Positions 1 through 7,913 of a stretch of 52,707 nucleotides of DNA are shown here, piece by piece. The notes beneath the pieces are model-generated. The model had not been told where the DNA came from. It ran no database searches and saw only the letters and a list, made by a program, of their open reading frames with translations. Position 1 is the first letter of the stretch. Each line of letters starts with the position of its first letter. Where the stretch lies: NCBI RefSeq assembly GCF_014651235.1, contig NZ_BMWM01000011.1:1-52707 (forward strand), written 5' to 3'. This DNA is from Leuconostoc lactis KCTC 3528 = DSM 20202 (GTDB lineage: Bacteria > Bacillota > Bacilli > Lactobacillales > Lactobacillaceae). The position numbers and the translations under genes are program-made.

Positions 1-60
1 CACCATTAAAGACCTTGATGGGTTTTTCTGTCCACTTAAATGTTCAACTTAAATTTTACA
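1..60. mobile_element. Probable terminus of an IS3-like insertion sequence
   Basis: Sugar transferase homology on the minus strand stops abruptly at about position 61. Read inward on the minus strand, the next bases begin TGTAAAATTTAAG and include AAGTGGACAG. IS3-family elements typically have TG...CA termini with a GGACA-type motif close to the end, and this fits. The stop codon of the truncated transferase lies inside these bases. Only one end is in the window; no transposase and no target-site duplication can be seen. The family assignment is inference. Confidence 0.5.
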
Positions 61-454
61 ATCTGCCTAATGATAAAACTTTCTCATCTGTAATTGCAAG
101 TGGTCTGGGGCCAATAAAGCTCATATCACCTTTTATAATGTTAAGTAACTGTGGTAATTCATCAATCGAAGTTTTCCGAATAAACATACCAAAAGGTGTA
201 ATATAACTCGTGATATCATTAAATTCTGAGTTGGCTTTCACTGGTGCACCGTCAGTCATTGAACGAAACTTATATAATGTAAACGGCTTAGAATTCAATC
301 CAAAACGTTCTTGTTTGAAAAAAATCGGTCCTTTTGAAGTGAGTTTAACCAAAATCGCAACAAAAAAAAGCGGTACTATTAAGACAATACCAAGCGTAAT
401 CGCCACTATAGTATCTAAAAACCGCTTTAAAAATCTTCTATAGATCATTCTCAT
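56..454 (-). pseudogene. Undecaprenyl-phosphate sugar-1-phosphate transferase (eps priming enzyme), truncated
   Basis: This is the N-terminal part of a bacterial sugar transferase (CpsE/WcaJ-type), which puts the first sugar phosphate on undecaprenyl phosphate at the membrane to start repeat-unit synthesis. Visible: one hydrophobic helix (about residues 14-37), the family motifs GPIFFKQERFG and YKFRSM, DELPQLLNIIKGDMS, and the GPRPL motif near residue 110. The family normally continues some 50-70 residues beyond GPRP with a PGITG and Q(V/I)NGR block. Here the frame ends 18 residues after GPRPL, at an apparent IS junction. A GGGAG ribosome site precedes the ATG. It is the fourth gene of the phosphatase-Wzz-kinase-transferase series. 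Loss of the C-terminus should inactivate it; the rest could lie beyond the element. Confidence 0.8.
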
Positions 455-499
455 TCTCCACTCCCATTCCTATTTTAACCAGCTAGACTACTTGGTATC

Positions 500-1246
500 T
501 CAATAACCATAGCCATAGCCGTATCCGTATCCATTACCCGAATTTTTCTTACGACTACGATCATTGTAAATAAACCCCAGCATTGGTGCTTCTGCTAATT
601 TCAACATATCTACCGTACGTTGTAATGCGCCCTTCGTTGTGTGTCTCCCACTCACAACGATAGCCACACCATCCATCTTACTCATTAGAACCTGTGCATC
701 AGTCACCATCAAGAAAGGAGGCACGTCAAAGATAACTAAATCATATTGCTGTCGCAACTCAGCAATCAAGTTTGTCATTCGACTGGAAGCCAGTAGCTCA
801 GCTGGATTAGGCGGTACTGGCCCAGACGTTATCACGTCTAGCGTTTCCATGCGTGTATGATGAATAATTGATTGCGCATCACTATTCGCGTCAGCGAGAT
901 AGTTTGTCAAGCCATGATTATCCGTAATACCAAAGGTTGACGCTACCGTTGGCCGGCGCAAGTCGGTATCTACCAGCAAGATCTTCTTACCTTGTTGTGC
1001 ATAGACTACTGCTAAGTTGGCTGTTATCGTTGATTTACCTTCAGATGGTAGTGCCGAAGACACAAGTAATGTCTTGACATTACCCTTTGCTACGGAAGCA
1101 AAATCAATGTTCGTACGAATCGTTCGAAATTGCTCAGAGACCGGATTTTTGGGTTCTGCTGCTGTAATCAAGCGTGCACCATTAATCATCGTATCCCGTG
1201 ATAAGCCATCACGACCAGTTTTATATCGCTTTTTAAAAAATGCCAT
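500..1246 (-). CDS. Exopolysaccharide tyrosine-protein kinase (CpsD/YwqD type)
   Basis: Cytoplasmic BY-kinase that works with the adjacent Wzz-like membrane adaptor to control polymer synthesis and chain length. Visible: Walker A SALPSEGKST (residues 64-73), Walker A' LLVDTDLRRP (about 90-99), a Walker B-like LVIFDVPP segment, and a C-terminal tyrosine cluster in which Gly-Tyr alternates five times. That cluster is the usual autophosphorylation site. Length 248 aa is normal for the split Firmicutes form. The start is supported by GGAG upstream of the ATG. It follows the Wzz gene by 12 bases, so they are co-transcribed. The YwqE/CpsB-type phosphatase at the head of the operon is the expected counter-enzyme. 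Confidence 0.92.
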   Translation of the reverse strand: MAFFKKRYKTGRDGLSRDTMINGARLITAAEPKNPVSEQFRTIRTNIDFASVAKGNVKTLLVSSALPSEGKSTITANLAVVYAQQGKKILLVDTDLRRPTVASTFGITDNHGLTNYLADANSDAQSIIHHTRMETLDVITSGPVPPNPAELLASSRMTNLIAELRQQYDLVIFDVPPFLMVTDAQVLMSKMDGVAIVVSGRHTTKGALQRTVDMLKLAEAPMLGFIYNDRSRKKNSGNGYGYGYGYGY

Positions 1247-1258
1247 ATCTTATATCTC

Positions 1259-2149
1259 CTAATCCTTACTTAAACGGCTCAAGCGCGAACGTGGATGCAT
1301 TGCGTCATAACCTAATGATGAGCCTGTGTTGGCTGACATATCGAATTTCCCGATCTTTTTGATGTGTCCAACGGATCCTAAATTAGTTAAGCCAAACAAT
1401 TGTGAGACTTCATCCGGGCTCTTAACTGTTGTGTCAGACAACTCCTTAGCCAACACAATTAAGAATGTTAACCCACCGAGTAATACGAGGCCCGCTAACG
1501 TAAAGAGCTTTGTATTTGGTGCAACTGGCACGTTACTTACCTTGGCTGAATCAATAATTGATACGTTATTGATTTTCATAAAGTCGCCAATTTTATTCTT
1601 GAATGAATCAGCGACGGTATTGGCCACCACTGCAGCTTCCTTGGCATTTTTAGCCTTGACATCGATTGAGAAAACTTGCGAATTTTGTTGATTAGAAATT
1701 GACACCATACTCTTCAGCTGATCCACAGACAAGTTGTAAGTCTTCTGTGTTGCTGGCTTCGTAATTTCCTCTTGTGCTGGCGCAATCAAACGGCGTGTCC
1801 CATCAGCCAATACCTGATATTCCGCGGGCTTGGCTTCTTGGACGACAATCGGTTCTGGATGCTTTAATTGCTTTGATACATCCCCTAAGACATTACTTGA
1901 AATCACCAAGTTCTTATACGTATTAATAATCTGTACAGCAGCTTGTTGATCTGATAAATTCACTGAACCGTTGTTATTATCGTTTGAGCGATTTACCAAC
2001 ATGCTGGTTGAAGCACTGTATGTTGGCGCAATTAAAAATTTTGCAATGCCAAAGCCAATTCCCGCACCCACGATTGCCATGAATAAGATAGTAAAAAAGT
2101 GCTTACGGATAATGTCCCATAGTTGTCGTAACTCAAGTACGTTATTCAT
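1259..2149 (-). CDS. Wzz/CpsC-type polysaccharide chain-length modulator
   Basis: A 296-aa membrane protein of the Wzz (chain-length determinant) family, the activator subunit of the BY-kinase encoded next. Visible: a short cytoplasmic N-terminus, a first membrane helix at about residues 18-40, an extracellular region rich in Ser/Asn/Gln with the typical SMVSISNQQNSQVFSI segment, and a second membrane helix at about 213-232 preceded by a Pro-containing stretch (SNVPVAPNTK). The cytoplasmic C-terminal tail is long (about 60 residues, ending SRLSRLSKD). In such systems this tail contacts the kinase. The gene lies between the phosphatase (25 bases upstream) and the kinase. Confidence 0.9.
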   Translation of the reverse strand: MNNVLELRQLWDIIRKHFFTILFMAIVGAGIGFGIAKFLIAPTYSASTSMLVNRSNDNNNGSVNLSDQQAAVQIINTYKNLVISSNVLGDVSKQLKHPEPIVVQEAKPAEYQVLADGTRRLIAPAQEEITKPATQKTYNLSVDQLKSMVSISNQQNSQVFSIDVKAKNAKEAAVVANTVADSFKNKIGDFMKINNVSIIDSAKVSNVPVAPNTKLFTLAGLVLLGGLTFLIVLAKELSDTTVKSPDEVSQLFGLTNLGSVGHIKKIGKFDMSANTGSSLGYDAMHPRSRLSRLSKD

Positions 2150-2174
2150 TGTGTGTTAATCCTTTATTCTTTCA

Positions 2175-2942
2175 TTAAAAACGGTTGCGTAGCCAACGTT
2201 TGACAATTGGTGCCGGTATCAGACGCTGAATGGGCCGCCCATCAATAATGGCTTCCGCATTCGACGCAAAGAGTTCGCTGATTTCAGCCCCCTGTTTCTT
2301 CCTTAGCTTGTCAAAAGCCGCCTGCATATTAAATGCTCGGTTGGGTAAGTCATGCACATCCGAGACAAAGACATGCCCCAGATTATGCGAGACAATCGCC
2401 TCGGCAAATTTTTGCACCTTTTTCCCAAAGACACCAACATATGAACTGGCTGTCACCTGCGCAATCGCCCCCCGCTCAACCAGCCGATACAAAATCTCTG
2501 GTTGAGCCATCAACTTGGTGTTGCGTTCAGGGTGGGCAATTTGCACCATAATCCCCCGTTGCATCAGATTAAAAATCATATCCTCACTAAAGGTTGGCAC
2601 ATCATCATCAGGAAATTCCAATAGTAAGTACCGGTTCCCTTCATCTGCAAAGAGAATTTCATCTGCCGCTAACGCTTCAATTAGCTCACCGTTAATCCGG
2701 ACTTCTTGTGACGGAAAGACTTGTAGGGAAATCCCTTCTTGATCCAACATTGATTGAAATTTTTCGGTCAATGCTACCACATCAGCTTTTGGATTGTCGT
2801 ATTGTCCATTCATATGATGCGGCGTCATTAACATCGCGTCAATGCCTTCCGCTACCGCCTCCCGTGCCATCCGTAAAGAGGCACGCATTGATGCCGAACC
2901 GTCATCAATATCCGGTAGCAGATGACTATGTAAATCGATCAT
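2175..2942 (-). CDS. Tyrosine-protein phosphatase, PHP family (CpsB/YwqE type)
   Basis: Manganese-dependent protein-tyrosine phosphatase predicted to dephosphorylate the CpsD-type kinase. The N-terminal metal-binding motif DLHSHLLPDIDDG (residues 3-15) is diagnostic. Further PHP metal ligands are in TPHHMNG, QIAHPERN and FVSDVHDL. The length of 255 aa matches the family. Start ATG has AAGGAG seven bases upstream. It is the first gene of the eps operon here; no LytR/EpsA-type regulator precedes it in the window. A palindrome lies immediately upstream of its ribosome site. Confidence 0.93.
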   Translation of the reverse strand: MIDLHSHLLPDIDDGSASMRASLRMAREAVAEGIDAMLMTPHHMNGQYDNPKADVVALTEKFQSMLDQEGISLQVFPSQEVRINGELIEALAADEILFADEGNRYLLLEFPDDDVPTFSEDMIFNLMQRGIMVQIAHPERNTKLMAQPEILYRLVERGAIAQVTASSYVGVFGKKVQKFAEAIVSHNLGHVFVSDVHDLPNRAFNMQAAFDKLRKKQGAEISELFASNAEAIIDGRPIQRLIPAPIVKRWLRNRF

Positions 2943-2956
2943 ACCCGCTCCTTAGT

Positions 2957-2973
2957 TTGTATTACTATTACAA
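2957..2973. promoter_or_regulatory. Palindromic operator candidate in the eps leader
   Basis: TTGTATTACTATTACAA is a 17-bp near-perfect palindrome: all pairs match except one mirrored position, around a central base. It lies just upstream of the ribosome site of the eps phosphatase gene. On the minus strand the octamer TAGTAATA occurs here and again 20 bp further upstream. A TTGACC hexamer lies beyond, but no well-spaced -10 was found. This could be the binding site of a dimeric repressor of the eps operon. The rest of the region, 2974-3129, shows no gene. Confidence 0.4.
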
Positions 2974-3129
2974 GTTTAATATTACTATACTGGGTCAAAC
3001 CTCGTATATAAGCAACCTTAACATGTGAAAGTTTCAACATTATTACAGTTATAAAACAAAAATTTCTTTTTGCCATATTACGGTTTGAGCAAGGTTATTT
3101 TCTCTCATATAACTTTTTTAAACCATAAT

Positions 3130-3237
3130 AAAAGCGAACCGCTTACGCGTGTTCGCTTTTCGAAATCTTTACTTTTTATTTGTAAGAAAATATTAAATGA
3201 TCCAACAAAATCACTTCTAATATCAAATTCGACGTGT
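3130..3237 (-). pseudogene. Relic of a transporter 3' end (duplicate of the downstream end of the MFS gene) with terminator
   Basis: From about 3133 the sequence aligns without gaps to the 3' end and terminator of the MFS transporter gene (from about 4321). I count about 77 identities in the first 100 columns. In the matching frame the minus strand reads LIFSYK, then a stop, then KVKISKSE, against LIFSYHKKVDISKSE in the intact gene, so it is a decayed copy. The terminator hairpin (AAAAGCGAAC 3130-3139 / GTTCGCTTTT 3151-3160) is preserved and could still end transcription of the aldo/keto reductase pseudogene. No other part of the transporter remains here. Confidence 0.7.
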
Positions 3238-4167
3238 TTAAGGCAATGTATTACCAGCAGCCAGATAAATATCATACCAATCTTGACGCGTTAACGTGAC
3301 GTTATCACCATCAGCCATCTCTTGAATATGTTGGGCACTCATTGAACCAATGATCACTTGCATGTTGGCCGGATGACGTAAAATCCATGCCACCGCAATC
3401 GCGCTCTTACTGGTTTGATACTGATCCGCCAAGCGGGCGAGTTCGGCATTTAATTCTGGAAAATCAGGGTTATCCACAAACACGCCACCAAAGAAACCAA
3501 ATTGCAATGGTGACCAGGTCTGTATCGTCATGTTGTGAATATGACTATACGCCAACAACTCCGCATCACGCATCGTCGCTGCATCATCGGTCATATTGAC
3601 ATGAATTTGTTAATCAATCATACCAGTGTGCATAATACCGAATTGTAGTTGGTTCACAATCAAAGGCTGCTGAACAGCAGTTTTTAACAGTTCAATGTCC
3701 AATGAGTTCTGATTTGACACCCCAAAGTAACGTACTTTACCACTTTTCTCTAAGTAGTTGAATGCTTCCGCAACTTCGGCCGGTTCAACTAACACATCCG
3801 GTCGGTGCAATACAAAGACATCTAGATAATCCGTTCCAATTCTGCTGAGTTCGTCTTCTACTGACTGGATTAAATTGGCTTTTGAAAAGTCCACTCTTTT
3901 GAAATTATCACCACGAACAATTCCACCTTTAGACTGAATGAGAATACTGTCCCGCGCAACGTTAGCATTTTTTAATGCTCGTCCAAATACACTGGATGAT
4001 TGGCCATCACCATAAATATTTGCCGATTCAAAAAAATTAATGCCATTGCCAATGGCAGACTCAACCGCCTTTTGTGCTTCAATATCACTTCGCGTGCCCA
4101 TACGCATGACACCAAGCCCAATTCGGGAAGCATTTAGTTCACTAACGCCTATCTTAATCTTCTTCAA
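3238..4167 (-). pseudogene. Aldo/keto reductase (YdhF-like) interrupted by an in-frame stop
   Basis: NAD(P)H-dependent oxidoreductase of the aldo/keto reductase superfamily. N-terminal part (4167-3610): GLGVMRMG, FFESANIYGDG with the catalytic Tyr, DVFVLHRPD and YFGVSNQ. C-terminal part (3594-3238): WSPLQFGFFGG, SKSAIAVAWILRHPANMQVIIGS, the cofactor-binding region. The two halves are in one frame, split only by a TAA codon at 3612-3610, after the residues GMID. The start is probably TTG at 4167, with GAGGTGAG just upstream. An ATG at 4218 is in frame, but the extra 17 residues lack family similarity and that ATG has no ribosome site. A single nonsense mutation in an otherwise well-preserved gene suggests recent loss. 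Reinitiation at the ATG at 3594 could yield only the C-terminal half. Confidence 0.85.
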
Positions 4168-4246
4168 TATTCTCACCTCATTCTGGAGATACTTGATTGG
4201 TTTCAAAATCCGCAACAACTATTGACTGACAAGTCATATATCTAGT

Positions 4247-4314
4247 ATTATAGCGCATGCTATCGTAGACAACTAATGTTCTGTTTGCACCGTCATATGA
4301 TGTCTATTGTCTAC
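4247..4314 (-). promoter_or_regulatory. Promoter and inverted-repeat operator upstream of the aldo/keto reductase
   Basis: A consensus -10 TATAAT occupies 4252-4247 on the minus strand; the -35 is weak. Upstream are inverted octamers GTAGACAA (4265-4272) and TTGTCTAC (4307-4314), 34 bases apart. They flank the -35 region and resemble paired half-sites for a regulator. No regulator gene lies next to it. Confidence 0.45.
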
Positions 4315-4317
4315 AAC

Positions 4318-4350
4318 AAAAAGCGAACACCTTACGAGCGTTCGCTTTTT
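4318..4350 (-). terminator. Terminator overlapping the end of the MFS gene
   Basis: AAAAAGCGAAC / GTTCGCTTTTT, an 11-bp stem with an 11-base loop and a T run on either strand. The transporter stop codon is inside the hairpin, so the last codons form its 5' arm. The duplicate at 3130-3160 shares the stem. Confidence 0.8.
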
Positions 4351-5684
4351 GAAATGTCTACTTTCTTGTGATAAGAAAATATTAAACCATACAACACAAT
4401 CGCTGCCAACACCAAAGTTGTTGCAACCGTGTTCCAACCATGCATGACTTGAATACTTTCAGCAGTCGGCGTACTGGCTGCAGTCATGATGAAAAAGTCT
4501 TGAATCGTATGGCCATCTTTAAGAATAATCACGGAGGCCAAGACCATCAGTAAAAACTGGGTCAAAATACTACCAATATTTTGCAACGTATACTTGACCC
4601 AGAGCCGCTTATCTTCTGGAATGGGTGCTGTCGCTTGATAACTTGTGGTTAACCAACCATTCAAGGTCCCTTTAAAGAGACTCACAATGAATAACCCGAT
4701 TGGAAACAATGGCGTCCCCACAATCATCAGCAAGCCCACAACAATCCTAACTAGTGAGCGACGTTTGATGTCTGTCCCAAGTAGCGCCATCCCCTTTGGC
4801 GCCAACAGCGTCCCCAATACATAAGGCAAGTAAAAGTAGAAAAAGGCTTCCCGATGGCCATAAAACGCTGCTGTATACAGCGAACTAAACAAAAACAAAT
4901 AATTTCCTACCGCGCCATTAATCAACGTTAAGCATAACAACTGATTTGGCACGTTACGTTGCACTTTTCGCCGCCAGAAAGTGACTAACCCGACTGTTAA
5001 CAGGGCAATAAAGAAGAAACTGTTAATCACCGCATCAAAGGCTAACGTATCCGCCAACATGCGACTCGAGCGCAAGCCAAATAGTAAGATAAAAAACACA
5101 ACGAACAAAATCAGGTAACGATACGAGGTCTCGGCAAAGTCATCGGCATCAACTTGATAATGGGTGATGACGTTTGGTGTTTGCAACGCCAAACCATACA
5201 TCACGCTGTAAATCACGAAGAACACGAGGTACTTGACCCCTGCGGGCGACAGTAGCGCCGCCCCAAGCAACACTAACATCACCAGCGACCCAATCATATT
5301 GCCGCGTAACACCGCATCCCTTGTCTTCAGATACTGCCCAATTGCCGCATTAGCTGGTGGCAGCCACGCCCCACTCAGCCCGAGGAAAAAACCCGCCACA
5401 ATAAAAATAGGAAAGTATAGGATCCCTAAAATACCAAAACCACATCCTAGTAACCCACAATAAAGCGCCAACTTTAGCAGGCTCAAACTATGTAAGCGTG
5501 TCTTAATCCCTCGAATAAAGAAAATCCCCGTCATCCGAAACGTATAAAATAAGACGAACGGTAAAACAGTCAGTAACGACTGCCCATTACTGAGCTGAAT
5601 TAACAGCATAAAAGGCAAGACAATAATCGTACTACTTAAGATGGTCAGGGCAGATTTACCCACAATTGGCAATTGATTGGTCAT
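4332..5684 (-). CDS. MFS-type membrane transporter of unknown substrate
   Basis: A 450-aa, very hydrophobic protein with about 12 predicted membrane helices, the size and layout of a major facilitator transporter. Between helices there is an Arg/Lys-containing loop (FWRRKVQRN), and the first half contains GAWLPPANAAIGQYLKTRD. I do not recognise a subfamily signature, so no substrate is offered. It is monocistronic: a terminator precedes it (5739-5768) and another overlaps its last codons. A GAGGAC ribosome site precedes the ATG. A relic of its 3' end lies beyond the aldo/keto reductase pseudogene. It was therefore duplicated once, or two related copies once flanked the reductase. Confidence 0.7.
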   Translation of the reverse strand: MTNQLPIVGKSALTILSSTIIVLPFMLLIQLSNGQSLLTVLPFVLFYTFRMTGIFFIRGIKTRLHSLSLLKLALYCGLLGCGFGILGILYFPIFIVAGFFLGLSGAWLPPANAAIGQYLKTRDAVLRGNMIGSLVMLVLLGAALLSPAGVKYLVFFVIYSVMYGLALQTPNVITHYQVDADDFAETSYRYLILFVVFFILLFGLRSSRMLADTLAFDAVINSFFFIALLTVGLVTFWRRKVQRNVPNQLLCLTLINGAVGNYLFLFSSLYTAAFYGHREAFFYFYLPYVLGTLLAPKGMALLGTDIKRRSLVRIVVGLLMIVGTPLFPIGLFIVSLFKGTLNGWLTTSYQATAPIPEDKRLWVKYTLQNIGSILTQFLLMVLASVIILKDGHTIQDFFIMTAASTPTAESIQVMHGWNTVATTLVLAAIVLYGLIFSYHKKVDISKSERS

Positions 5685-5738
5685 AACGGTTTGTCCTCGT
5701 ATGCAAAACGCGTCATGACATCACGTTTTAGGGTAAAG

Positions 5739-5768
5739 AAAAAGTCCAAGCAATGGCTTGGACTTTTT
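5739..5768 (-). terminator. Terminator of rimM-trmD
   Basis: AAAAAGTCCAAGC / GCTTGGACTTTTT, a perfect 13-bp stem with an AATG loop, 20 bases after the trmD stop. It is symmetrical enough to work in both directions. Confidence 0.92.
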
Positions 5769-5788
5769 GTCATGATCGCATGATCTGA

Positions 5789-6520
5789 TTACTCAGATTC
5801 ATGTTTAATATCGTCTAAGAGATCGCGTTCCTGCTTTGACAGTGGTCGCTTCTCTAAGAGATCCGGCCGACGTAACCACGTCCGACGTAAGGACTCTTTT
5901 AATCGCCATTCGGCAATTTTAGCATGGTTCCCACTCATCAAAACTTCCGGTACCTTACGGCCCCGAAAATCAGCAGGTCGCGTATATTGTGGAAATTCCA
6001 ACAAATTATCTTGGAATGAGTCTTCCTCAGCACTCACATTGTTACCTAAGACATCTGGTAAAAAGCGCGCCGTGGCATCAATGATGACCATCGCCCCAAG
6101 CTCTCCCCCTGTCAACACGTAATCCCCCAATGAGATTTCATCGTCAACGAGCTCGCGAATGCGTTCGTCATACCCTTCATAATGTCCTGCAATAAATGTG
6201 ATATGTTCTTTTTGTGCTAATTCTTCCGCCACATGGTGGTCAAATTTGCGCCCTGCGGGATCAAGCAGCACCACGTGCCCCTTATCACCTGCTGCTGCTT
6301 CAACGGCAGCCATCGCATCAAAGATTGGCTGCGCCATCAAAAGCATCCCCGCACCACCGCCAAAAGGATAATCATCAACATTATTGTGCTTGTTTTCCGT
6401 ATAATCACGAAAATCTGTCACATGAAAGTCTATTGCCCCTTTGTCAATCGCTTTCCCCAAAATCGATTGTTTCAACGGTGTAAACATATCTGGAAATAAA
6501 CTTAAGACATCAATTCGCAT
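5789..6520 (-). CDS. trmD: tRNA (guanine-N1-)-methyltransferase
   Basis: SPOUT-class enzyme that methylates G37 of tRNAs from S-adenosylmethionine, preventing +1 frameshifts. Visible: N-terminal [18 protein letters not shown], the knot-forming AdoMet site with [12 protein letters not shown] and [15 protein letters not shown], and [10 protein letters not shown]. The C-terminal domain contains [11 protein letters not shown] and the final helical [12 protein letters not shown]. 243 aa is normal. The ATG shares one base with the rimM stop (translational coupling). The usual partners rpsP and rplS are elsewhere in the window (12948 and 33715), so the common rpsP-rimM-trmD-rplS operon is broken up here. 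Confidence 0.97.
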   Translation of the reverse strand: MRIDVLSLFPDMFTPLKQSILGKAIDKGAIDFHVTDFRDYTENKHNNVDDYPFGGGAGMLLMAQPIFDAMAAVEAAAGDKGHVVLLDPAGRKFDHHVAEELAQKEHITFIAGHYEGYDERIRELVDDEISLGDYVLTGGELGAMVIIDATARFLPDVLGNNVSAEEDSFQDNLLEFPQYTRPADFRGRKVPEVLMSGNHAKIAEWRLKESLRRTWLRRPDLLEKRPLSKQERDLLDDIKHESE

Positions 6521-7038
6521 TAATCTAATAATCCTTCCAACGCATCAATCGTGATGCGCTTATTATCGACATCAACGTTTTTTACCACGTCATCAATCAT
6601 CGGAATTAATGCATCTTTTTGCCCTGGTCGCTGTACAACCCAGACATCATTAGCCCCAGTGGCCATAATTTCTGACACCACACCGATGTCGTTACCGTCT
6701 AGGTCAAATACACGACTATCTATAATTTCGTCGTAATAGTATTCATCATTCCCTAGTGTCTCACGTGCATCGCCATAGACATAGACATCGTGTGTTTTAT
6801 ATTTTTCGATATCGTTAATGTTGTTCACGCCTTCAAAAAGCACTAACCACATATTTTTGTGCAAACGTGACGACTTGACCTTAAATGGGACAAAGCCATC
6901 TTTTGTTTCAACTTGTAGTTCCGCACCTTTTTTGAAGCGCTCATCAGCAAAATCAGTAATCGCTAAGATTTTAACTTCACCACGAATGCCGTGGGTGTTG
7001 ACAATTGTGCCAACTTTAAAATAATTTTCTTTTGTCAT
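6520..7038 (-). CDS. rimM: 16S rRNA processing protein RimM
   Basis: Assembly factor that binds S19 and helps mature the 30S head. Visible: N-terminal beta-barrel domain with [17 protein letters not shown] (residues 7-23), [13 protein letters not shown] in the middle, and the C-terminal PRC-barrel domain with GANDVWVV and [10 protein letters not shown]. 172 aa is normal. Start: ATG at 7038 with no Shine-Dalgarno sequence. An extended -10 (TGC TATAAT) ends six bases before the ATG, so the transcript would start at or next to the initiation codon. It is coupled to trmD by a one-base overlap. Confidence 0.95.
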   Translation of the reverse strand: MTKENYFKVGTIVNTHGIRGEVKILAITDFADERFKKGAELQVETKDGFVPFKVKSSRLHKNMWLVLFEGVNNINDIEKYKTHDVYVYGDARETLGNDEYYYDEIIDSRVFDLDGNDIGVVSEIMATGANDVWVVQRPGQKDALIPMIDDVVKNVDVDNKRITIDALEGLLD

Positions 7039-7044
7039 AATAAT

Positions 7045-7053
7045 ATTATAGCA
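7045..7053 (-). promoter_or_regulatory. Extended -10 promoter of rimM-trmD (leaderless layout)
   Basis: TGC followed by TATAAT (7050-7045, minus strand). The -35 is poor, as is common with extended -10 promoters. Only six bases separate the -10 from the rimM ATG. Confidence 0.6.
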
Positions 7054-7084
7054 TAGCTTTTATGACCACTGGCAGGTGTTGTGC

Positions 7085-7627
7085 TTAGGCGTGACGGTGT
7101 GACCAAGTGAAGTATTGGAAGATCTTCACAACACCCACAATGATCATTGCCAAACCAAGTAGTAGCCACAAGATTGCTGCACCGATAAGTGGTGAGAATA
7201 GTAATACGATACCGGCCAACAAGCTAATCAATGCTGAAAATACTGCCCAACCCTTACGTTCAAAATACTTCAATGAGGCAAAGGTTACAATAGCTTCAAC
7301 GATCCAAGTGATACCAACCAACAAACCAACGATCAAGAATAGGTAAGCTGTTGCTGCGTACAAGTTGATGAAGCTGAAGACACCAGCCACCAAATAAATC
7401 ACACCAACTAAGAAGCTACCTAAACGCGCCCAAGCTGATTCGTCATCATGTGTGCCGATTGCGGCAACATAAGCTGCACCAATCGCAATAAAGGCGATAC
7501 CAACCATGATCGTAACAGCTGCGGCTGTACGGTTTGGCCAAAAGACAATCAAAAGACCAAAGACCAAAGATAGTAGACCTTGAAGTCCTACCATCGAGCG
7601 CAACTACGTGTAAAATAAGTCTGACAT
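7085..7627 (-). pseudogene. HdeD/DUF308-family membrane protein with an early stop codon
   Basis: Small membrane protein with about six hydrophobic helices of the HdeD/DUF308 type; function in Gram-positives is not established. A strong GGAGGAGAG ribosome site precedes an ATG at 7627 reading MSDLFYT, then a TAG codon at 7606-7604. The frame continues uninterrupted from TTG (7603) through 172 residues to 7085. The long open frame suggests the TAG is recent, probably CAG to TAG. Reinitiation at the TTG next to the stop (7603), or at the ATG at 7594, could still give a nearly full protein that keeps all helices. It may therefore be functional at low level, or be a pseudogene. A -10 TATAAT lies at 7657-7652. 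Confidence 0.65.
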
Positions 7628-7913
7628 TTTATTCTCTCCTCCTATATAGCTATTATAACCCTTCCAACCATTGTTGTCGGTTGTCACACAGCCAAAGGTA
7701 CTGAATCTGATGTCGTTACGCCTTTTGTCATACCACATAATTCGCTACATTGCATTTCAACAAGCATAACGACCGCATTCCCCCATTAACTGCATCACTC
7801 AGACAGTCAGAATTGAAATAGGTAAATATCATACGTTTATCATTATATGAAAAGTAAACCCCTTTTTTAAACTTTTTTAGCACTCGAACTCGACGTGTGC
7901 TGAAATCTGCGAT
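7628..7913. other. Intergenic region between ogt and the hdeD-like gene
   Basis: It holds the -10 (TATAAT, 7657-7652 on the minus strand) and ribosome site of the hdeD-like gene. There is also a short AGCAC/GTGCT repeat at about 7880-7902, with no T run on the side expected for ogt termination. No coding frame with a ribosome site was found on either strand. Confidence 0.5.

Noticed and set aside
3610-3612. Recoding (read-through) of the TAA in the reductase
   Set aside because: No conserved stem or context for stop read-through was seen, and nonsense mutation is simpler.
7875-7905. AGCAC/GTGCT repeat as the ogt terminator
   Set aside because: In the ogt direction the repeat is followed by A, not T.
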